Shown here: one piece after another, positions 59,267 to 64,000 of the stretch | Layout of the letters: each line of letters opens with the position of its first letter | How positions within the stretch are numbered: the stretch's first letter is position 1 | NCBI GenBank assembly: GCA_004555655.1 | Contig: SFHJ01000006.1 | Coordinates: 1 to 64,000, forward strand | Source of the DNA: Clostridiales bacterium | GTDB taxonomy: Bacteria; Bacillota; Clostridia; Oscillospirales; Oscillospiraceae | Reading direction: 5' to 3' | Length of the DNA stretch: 64,000 nucleotides | Translations under genes and position numbers: made by a program | The notes under the pieces: generated by a model | Databases searched by the model: none | Seen by the model: the letters and a program-made list of their open reading frames with translations, nothing else | What the model was told of the DNA's origin: nothing

Positions 59267-59887
59267 ATGGACTATACGATGAAATCCTGCCGTGAGTTTG
59301 TCACGGTTCTGGCCTCGTCCGAGCCTGCGCCCGGCGGCGGCGGTGCGTCCGCGCTGGTCGCGGCTATCGGCACTGCGCTGGGCAACATGGTGGGCTCGCT
59401 CACCGTGGGTAAGAAGAAATATGCCGATGTGGAAGCGGAGATCGTGGCTCTGAAGGAAAAGTGCGATAAGCTCCAGACCGAGCTTCTCGATCAGGTGCCT
59501 GCCGACGCTGAGGGGTTTGTCCCGCTGGCTAAGGCTTACGGCATCCCCAAGGACGATCCCACGCGCGAAGAAGTACTGGAAGCCGCGACCATTACGGCCT
59601 GCCAGGTGCCGATGCGCATCATGGAGCTGTGCTGTGAGTCGCTTGACGCCATCTCCGTCTTTGCTGCCAAGGGTTCGCGTCTGGCTGTGTCCGACGCCGG
59701 CTGCGGCGCGACGATCGTGAAAGCTGCGCTGCAGGCAGCTTCGCTGAATGTCTTTATCAACACCAAGACGCTGCGCAACCGCGAACTGGCCGAGGAAATG
59801 AACGCGAAGTGCCTCGGTATGCTCGATCAGTACGGCAAAATGGCCGACGAGATCTTTGAGACCGTCAAGGCCGGTTTCTTCAAATAA
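59267..59887 (+). CDS. fchA: Methenyltetrahydrofolate cyclohydrolase (FchA-type)
   Basis: The 206-residue protein belongs to the formiminotransferase-cyclodeaminase C-terminal family (all-helical). Acetogens use it to convert 10-formyl-THF to 5,10-methenyl-THF. The glycine-rich SEPAPGGGGASALVAAIGTALGNMVG block, at about 16-41, is the family signature. The ATG at 59267 follows AAAGGAG. An upstream in-frame stretch reaching back to 59036 is not coding. The next gene is folD, 12 bp away. The two products share the middle folate steps. Confidence 0.9.
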   Translation: MDYTMKSCREFVTVLASSEPAPGGGGASALVAAIGTALGNMVGSLTVGKKKYADVEAEIVALKEKCDKLQTELLDQVPADAEGFVPLAKAYGIPKDDPTREEVLEAATITACQVPMRIMELCCESLDAISVFAAKGSRLAVSDAGCGATIVKAALQAASLNVFINTKTLRNRELAEEMNAKCLGMLDQYGKMADEIFETVKAGFFK

Positions 59888-59899
59888 GGAGGCAGAACT

Positions 59900-60769
59900 A
59901 TGGCAAAACAGTTACTGGGTAAAGAAGTTACTGCTGCGATGAACGAAAAGCTGCAGGCTCGCGTCGCGGCGCTGAAGGAAAAAGGCGTAAGCCCCCGGCT
60001 CGCCATCGTCCGCTGCGGTGAAAATCCGTCCGATTTGTCCTATGAAAAGGGCGCGACGGCGCGTGCTGAGCTCATTGGCGTCGAGGTCGTAAAGTTCGTC
60101 CTGCCCGAGGACGTGACCAAGCAGGCGCTCATCGACCAGATCGAAGCCATCAACGCAGATAGCTCCATCCACGGCTGCCTTCTGTTCCGGCCGCTGCCCA
60201 AGCACCTCAAGGCTGACCAGGACGAGATCTGCAACCATCTCGCCGCTGCCAAGGACGTCGACTGCATGACTGACCTGTCCAACGCCGGCGTGTTTACCGG
60301 CAAAAAGCTGGGCTTCGCGCCATGCACGCCGCAGGCCTGCATGGAGATCCTGGATTTCTACGGCATTGACTGCAAGGGCAAGAATGCCGTCGTCATCGGC
60401 CGTTCGCTCGTTGTCGGCAAGCCTGCCGCGATGATGCTCATGGCCAAGAACGCCACCGTTACCGTCTGCCATACCAAGACCCGTGATGTGGCAGCCGTGG
60501 CAAGACAGGCCGACATTCTCGTTTCCGCCGCAGGCGTGCTGAACAGCCTGACGAAGGATTATGTCAGCCCCGGCCAGATCGTCATCGACGTGTCCATCAA
60601 CTGGGACCCGGCGAAGAAGGAAGGCAAGGGCGGCATCGCAGGCGACGCGAAGTTTGACGAGGTCGAGCCGATCGTCGGCGCGATCACGCCCGTGCCCGGC
60701 GGCGTGGGCTCCGTCACGACCTCTGTGCTGATCGGCCATGTGGTCGAGGCGGCCGAAAGAACGCTCTAA
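59900..60769 (+). CDS. folD: FolD-family methylene-THF dehydrogenase with altered cyclohydrolase site
   Basis: The 289-residue protein has the two-domain FolD fold, with nucleotide loop VVIGRSLVVGKPAAMML (about 163-179) and a PVPGGVGSVTTSVLI end. The conserved Tyr (Tyr48) and the KDVD Asp (Asp121) are present. The position of the essential Lys of YxxxK is Ala52, and the Gln of VQLPLP is Phe96. In bifunctional FolD these two residues are needed for cyclohydrolase chemistry. The product is therefore probably a dehydrogenase only, working with FchA. Cofactor (NAD or NADP) is not resolved. Confidence 0.88.
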   Translation: MAKQLLGKEVTAAMNEKLQARVAALKEKGVSPRLAIVRCGENPSDLSYEKGATARAELIGVEVVKFVLPEDVTKQALIDQIEAINADSSIHGCLLFRPLPKHLKADQDEICNHLAAAKDVDCMTDLSNAGVFTGKKLGFAPCTPQACMEILDFYGIDCKGKNAVVIGRSLVVGKPAAMMLMAKNATVTVCHTKTRDVAAVARQADILVSAAGVLNSLTKDYVSPGQIVIDVSINWDPAKKEGKGGIAGDAKFDEVEPIVGAITPVPGGVGSVTTSVLIGHVVEAAERTL

Positions 60770-60780
60770 AGTATCCATAC

Positions 60781-60810
60781 ATGCCGCCGGTTTGTACCGG
60801 CGGCATTTTG
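60781..60810 (+). terminator. Terminator after folD
   Basis: A perfect 10-bp stem ATGCCGCCGG/CCGGCGGCAT with loop TTTGTA is followed by TTTTG. Confidence 0.85.
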
Positions 60811-60840
60811 CCTCTTTGATGATGTTAGGAGGAGATTTTC

Positions 60841-62175
60841 ATGAAACTCAAACAGAGGCTGCAGTCGCCGGATGCGATGCTCCGTGCGCTGTTCGCCCTT
60901 TTTACGCTGGCCTGTCTGGCCGCAGCGGTCATTATGCCCGACCGGGGCGGTATGCTCTCCGGGCTGGGCCGCATCTGCACGCAGTCGGGCCAGACGGTCA
61001 AAAGCTATTTTGATGTGTCCTACGGCGGCTTTGCCGGGACGTTTTTGAATGTGGCGCTGGTGTGCCTGGTCTGCCTCGGCGTCTACTGTCTGCCGGGCGC
61101 CAAGCCCGACGGTGTGTCCGCGCTGGCATTTTTCCTGACGGCGGGCTTCTGCTTCTGGGGTACCACGATTCTCAACATCTGGTTCTCATTCGCGGGCGTG
61201 GCGCTGTACTGTCTGGTGAAGAAGAAGAGCCCCGGCTCGCAGGCGAACGCATTTTTGTTCTCCACGGGTCTTGCGCCGCTCATTACCGAGATGCTCTTCC
61301 GCTATCCCGCGGCAGACTGGCATGGCTTTACGGTGCTGGGCGTTGTTCTGGCGCTGGCGGTGGGCGTGTTTATCGGCTTTTTCCTGCCTGCGGGTCTGCC
61401 GCACAGCCCCAAGATGCACAAGGGCTACGACCTGTATTCTGCGGCCGTGCCCATTGGTCTGACGGCGTTTTTCCTGCGCGCGCTTCTGTATAAGGTGTTT
61501 TTGCCCGAGCCGCCCGCGAGCGTGGGCGTGGGTCTGACGGACAGCTTCTGGGCCGTGTGCAACGTGTTCTGCTTCATCGTCTTTGGCCTTGCGGTTCTGG
61601 GCGGACTTTGGCTGGACGGCGGCAAGCAGTATCTGCCGCTCATCAAAGATTCGGGCTACAACGCCGACTACGGCGCGAAGTACGGCTCCGGCAGCACGCT
61701 GCTCAACTTTGGCGTCTACGGCCTTTTCATCGTGCTGTATTATAATCTCATCGGTGCGAACTGGAACGCCGCGACGCTTGGCTGCGTGTTCTGCATGGTC
61801 TGCTGCTTCATGAAGGGCAGCCATCCGGGCAACGTCTGGCCGATTATGGCGGGATATGTGATTGCCAGCTTTATCGCTAAATTTGTCTGCGGCCTCATCG
61901 GCGTGGACTTTACGCTGGCCATTAACGCGCAGGCGATCGTCATCGGTCTCTGCTTTGCAAACGGCCTGTCGCCCGTGGCGGGCAGCTACGGCTGGCTGAT
62001 TGGCATTGTGGCTGGCATGATGCACTACACGCTCGTCACCTGCGTGCCGCTGCTGCACGGCGCGTTCTGCCTGTATAACGGCGGCTTCACGGCGGCGTTC
62101 ACCTGCTTCATGCTCATCCCCGTGCTGGAGCACTTCTGCCATACGAAGCAGGAGCGCAAGCAGCTGAAGGCGTAG
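60841..62175 (+). CDS. DUF1576-family membrane protein
   Basis: The 444-residue protein has about ten hydrophobic helices with many aromatic and glycine residues. It matches the DUF1576 family (signature-like GSGSTLLNFGVYGLFIVLYYN at about 280 and MKGSHPGNVWPIMAGYVI at about 324). Function is unknown, and a transport role is likely. The start follows TAGGAGGAG after the folD terminator, so it has its own transcript or low readthrough. Confidence 0.78.
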   Translation: MKLKQRLQSPDAMLRALFALFTLACLAAAVIMPDRGGMLSGLGRICTQSGQTVKSYFDVSYGGFAGTFLNVALVCLVCLGVYCLPGAKPDGVSALAFFLTAGFCFWGTTILNIWFSFAGVALYCLVKKKSPGSQANAFLFSTGLAPLITEMLFRYPAADWHGFTVLGVVLALAVGVFIGFFLPAGLPHSPKMHKGYDLYSAAVPIGLTAFFLRALLYKVFLPEPPASVGVGLTDSFWAVCNVFCFIVFGLAVLGGLWLDGGKQYLPLIKDSGYNADYGAKYGSGSTLLNFGVYGLFIVLYYNLIGANWNAATLGCVFCMVCCFMKGSHPGNVWPIMAGYVIASFIAKFVCGLIGVDFTLAINAQAIVIGLCFANGLSPVAGSYGWLIGIVAGMMHYTLVTCVPLLHGAFCLYNGGFTAAFTCFMLIPVLEHFCHTKQERKQLKA

Positions 62176-62190
62176 GAAAAGGTGCGCGCC

Positions 62191-62529
62191 ATGTATTACT
62201 GTCCGGATTGCCGCCTTGCCAATGAAACCGGCTGCTGCCGCGCGTGCGGCAGGCGTGGCCTGCGCGAAGCGCGCCGCGGCGATTTTTGCTATCTCACAAC
62301 GCAGACCGCGCCCTGGACACAGATGCTGCAGGAGGTGCTGGAGAATAACGGCGTCGTCAGCACGCAGTGGCTGGTGCCAGGGGCATGGGCGGCGGCGTAT
62401 TTTGGAAGCTCGCCGCAGAACAGGACGGAGTTTTTCGTGCCGTATGAAAAGCTGGCCGGGGCGCAGCTGCTGGTAGAGGAGCTGTTTGACGCCGAAGCGG
62501 CCCGGGAGCAAGCAGAACCGGAGGAATAA
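62191..62529 (+). CDS. Small zinc-ribbon protein (DUF2007-like)
   Basis: The 112-residue protein has a four-Cys zinc ribbon at the N-terminus (CPDC...CRACG, about 4-21) and a C-terminal part that resembles the DUF2007 'signal transducing protein' domain (about 40-90; AYFGSSPQNRTEFFVPYEKLAGAQLLVEEL). The ATG at 62191 is chosen over GTG 62182 because AGGAAAAGG lies about 10 bases upstream. It is 15 bp after the DUF1576 gene. Confidence 0.68.
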   Translation: MYYCPDCRLANETGCCRACGRRGLREARRGDFCYLTTQTAPWTQMLQEVLENNGVVSTQWLVPGAWAAAYFGSSPQNRTEFFVPYEKLAGAQLLVEELFDAEAAREQAEPEE

Positions 62530-62555
62530 AACGCGCCGCCAGCTGCAGCCTGTCC

Positions 62556-62593
62556 AAAAAAGCATCCGTATGGCTCACCATACGGATGCTTTT
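62556..62593 (+). terminator. Terminator after the zinc-ribbon gene
   Basis: A perfect 17-bp stem (AAAAAGCATCCGTATGG and complement) with loop CTCA ends in a T5 run. The A5 start means it may also serve the minus strand. Confidence 0.88.
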
Positions 62594-62720
62594 TCTGCCC
62601 CTTTTAACTGGACAGCATCGGGCGATCTGGCAAGTCCGGCAGCAATTCAGCGGGAAATGGGATATGACTGCAGGCAGCACAGATGCTTCTGCGCTGTATT
62701 CAGATCCGCCGTCATGGCGA

Positions 62721-64000
62721 TCAATGCCTCACAGCCATGTTCCGGTCCATATCCGTCCGCCCGTCTGTTCCGATCTGTTTCGCTGCGTCCGCCGGAGCCG
62801 CTTCGCTGTGGGGGCTTTCTGTTTTCTCCAGCTCGGCCAGCATGCTCCGGTAGAATTCCACGCTGATTTTGTATTTCTTGCGGTAGATGACATAGCCCGC
62901 GATGATGAACAGCAGCGGAATCACGAACATCGCCAGCTTCACGATCAGCTTGCCACCGGAGCCGATGACGTCTGCGGTCTGTTCGCCGGTCTTGATGCCG
63001 GAGAGCATCAGCGTCAGGCTGATAAAGCCCGTTGAGAGCGCGCCGCCGATTTTGTTGACGAGCGGCTGGATGGAGAATGTGACGGACTCGTTGCGCTTTT
63101 TCAGCTTCCACTGGCCGTACTCCACCGTGTCGGCCAAAAACATCAGCATCAGCGTCTGGATAAACGCCTGCCCGATGAAGACCAGCACCGCAGCCAGAAC
63201 GATGAGCACGAGCGAGAACTCGGCAAAGAAAAATACGACATAGCCCGCAACAACAAGCCCCGTGGCGAGCGTGTAGAGCCGCCGGCGGTTAAAATGCCGC
63301 GCCACGGCGGGATAGACGGCCAGCGCAGCCAGCTGCGTCACGCCCACGACCGCGACCAGAACCGCGTACAGGCCCTGATCGCCAAAGACGTATTTCATGT
63401 AGTAGATGGCGAAGCCAGTGGTGGTGCAGTAGCCCACCATGAAAAGGCCCATGGCAAGCGTTGTCCACATGAGCTGGTCGTTGCCCGCCAGCGCGCGCCA
63501 CATCTGCTTCAGCGTCGTGGCTTCCTGCTGTTCGGGCGCGGCCCGCTTTTCCTTCACGCCCAGAAGCGGGAACAGAAGGCCCAGAAGATAGACCGCCGCA
63601 ATGACGGCCGCGCAGCAGAACCACACCTTCGGTGTGTTGCCCAGCGCCGAGGTCACGGGCTCCCACGCGACCATGACGATGTACATGCCGACGTTTGCGC
63701 AGATGCGCGCGAACGCGCCGCAGCGCTCACGCTGCGCCTGGTCCTGCGTCATGGCGGGCAGAAGCGTCCAGTAACCGATGTCGTTCACACCAAACGTGAT
63801 GTCCCACAGCAGATACGAAACGGCGAACACCACGATAAAGCCCCAGCCACGGCCGATATTGCCGAAGAGCATCAGGAAAAAGACGGTGCTCAGTACGCCG
63901 CCGGCCAGAATCGCCGGCTTGAACTTGCCCCACGGCGAGCGGATGTTGTCGATGACGAGGCCCGTGATGGGGTCGTTCAGCGCGTCAAGGATGCGCAGCA
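62721..64000 (-). CDS. MFS transporter of the GPH type, 5' end outside the window
   Basis: About 426 residues are visible, with roughly ten hydrophobic helices. The segment LNDPITGLVIDNIRSPWGKFKP close to the window edge (about 63940-63995) is the loop 2/3 motif of glycoside-pentoside-hexuronide:cation symporters (NDP...G...D..R...G..rP). The internal 'LADTVEYGQWKLKKRNESVTFSIQ' block supports this. The C-terminal tail is Ala/Glu-rich. The start lies beyond base 64000. The substrate is probably a sugar or glucuronide-like compound. Confidence 0.85.
   Translation of the reverse strand, partial: LRILDALNDPITGLVIDNIRSPWGKFKPAILAGGVLSTVFFLMLFGNIGRGWGFIVVFAVSYLLWDITFGVNDIGYWTLLPAMTQDQAQRERCGAFARICANVGMYIVMVAWEPVTSALGNTPKVWFCCAAVIAAVYLLGLLFPLLGVKEKRAAPEQQEATTLKQMWRALAGNDQLMWTTLAMGLFMVGYCTTTGFAIYYMKYVFGDQGLYAVLVAVVGVTQLAALAVYPAVARHFNRRRLYTLATGLVVAGYVVFFFAEFSLVLIVLAAVLVFIGQAFIQTLMLMFLADTVEYGQWKLKKRNESVTFSIQPLVNKIGGALSTGFISLTLMLSGIKTGEQTADVIGSGGKLIVKLAMFVIPLLFIIAGYVIYRKKYKISVEFYRSMLAELEKTESPHSEAAPADAAKQIGTDGRTDMDRNMAVRH

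Overview
The window looks like chromosome from a GC-rich anaerobic Clostridia relative, most likely a gut Oscillospirales-type acetogen. This is inferred from Firmicutes-style ribosome binding sites and sigma-A promoters, SLH-domain surface proteins, and an acetyl-CoA synthase (Wood-Ljungdahl) cluster. I cannot name a species. Gene density is high, and most genes sit in short co-directional operons with ATGA-type overlaps or gaps of a few bases.

Layout. 1-1238: a decayed IS66-family insertion sequence beside a tRNA-Arg(ACG) gene. 1239-11982: an arginine block with argS, then arcA-arcB-arcC and a YfcC/DcuC-type antiporter (the arginine deiminase pathway), an AraC-family regulator with two HTH units, an M20 amidohydrolase, a 51-residue protein, ArgR and a small DMT transporter. 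12025-18903: a winged-helix regulator and a very large S8 peptidase with SLH repeats lie head to head, and both seem to have lost their 5' ends at one junction near 12.96-13.02 kb. 19078-25042: a phosphodiesterase, an AraC regulator, a GtrA protein, a hairpin-rich repeat, a nucleoside kinase, a MATE pump and a pseudouridine synthase. 25179-34864: a two-component system followed by a transport operon (a lipoprotein with a propeller-like N-terminal part and a solute-binding C-terminal part, two permeases, an HlyD-type adaptor, a MacB-type periplasmic-domain protein) that has no ATPase gene. The same direct repeat lies upstream of both transcription units. 34909-35922: a LacI regulator.

36086-43064 is the most unusual stretch. 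It holds three overlapping genes. The first encodes a 1565-residue protein that strings together an HD domain, an alpha-helical repeat region, a NadD-like nucleotidyltransferase, a GNAT-like domain and a phosphoribosyltransferase-like domain. It is followed by a Rossmann dehydrogenase-like protein and a flavodoxin-fold protein. This is the best candidate for an undescribed system. 43110-45303 holds a tandem P-II-like protein and a DUF1538 membrane protein.

45402-60769 is a one-carbon and nickel block. A CsoR/RcnR-type metal sensor with a His-rich tail is divergent from a His-rich protein, CooT and a small unknown protein. These are followed by metF, cooC, acsD, a fused acsC-acsE gene, acsB, a RACo-type corrinoid activator, a DUF3786 gene, fhs, fchA and folD. 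Together they cover the methyl branch from formate to methyl-corrinoid and the acetyl-CoA synthase step, plus nickel handling and corrinoid repair. A CO dehydrogenase catalytic gene (acsA/cooS) is absent here. FolD lacks the lysine and glutamine of the usual bifunctional active site, which fits with a dedicated cyclohydrolase (FchA) next to it. 60841-64000 holds a DUF1576 membrane protein, a small zinc-ribbon protein and the 3' part of an MFS/GPH transporter that runs off the window.
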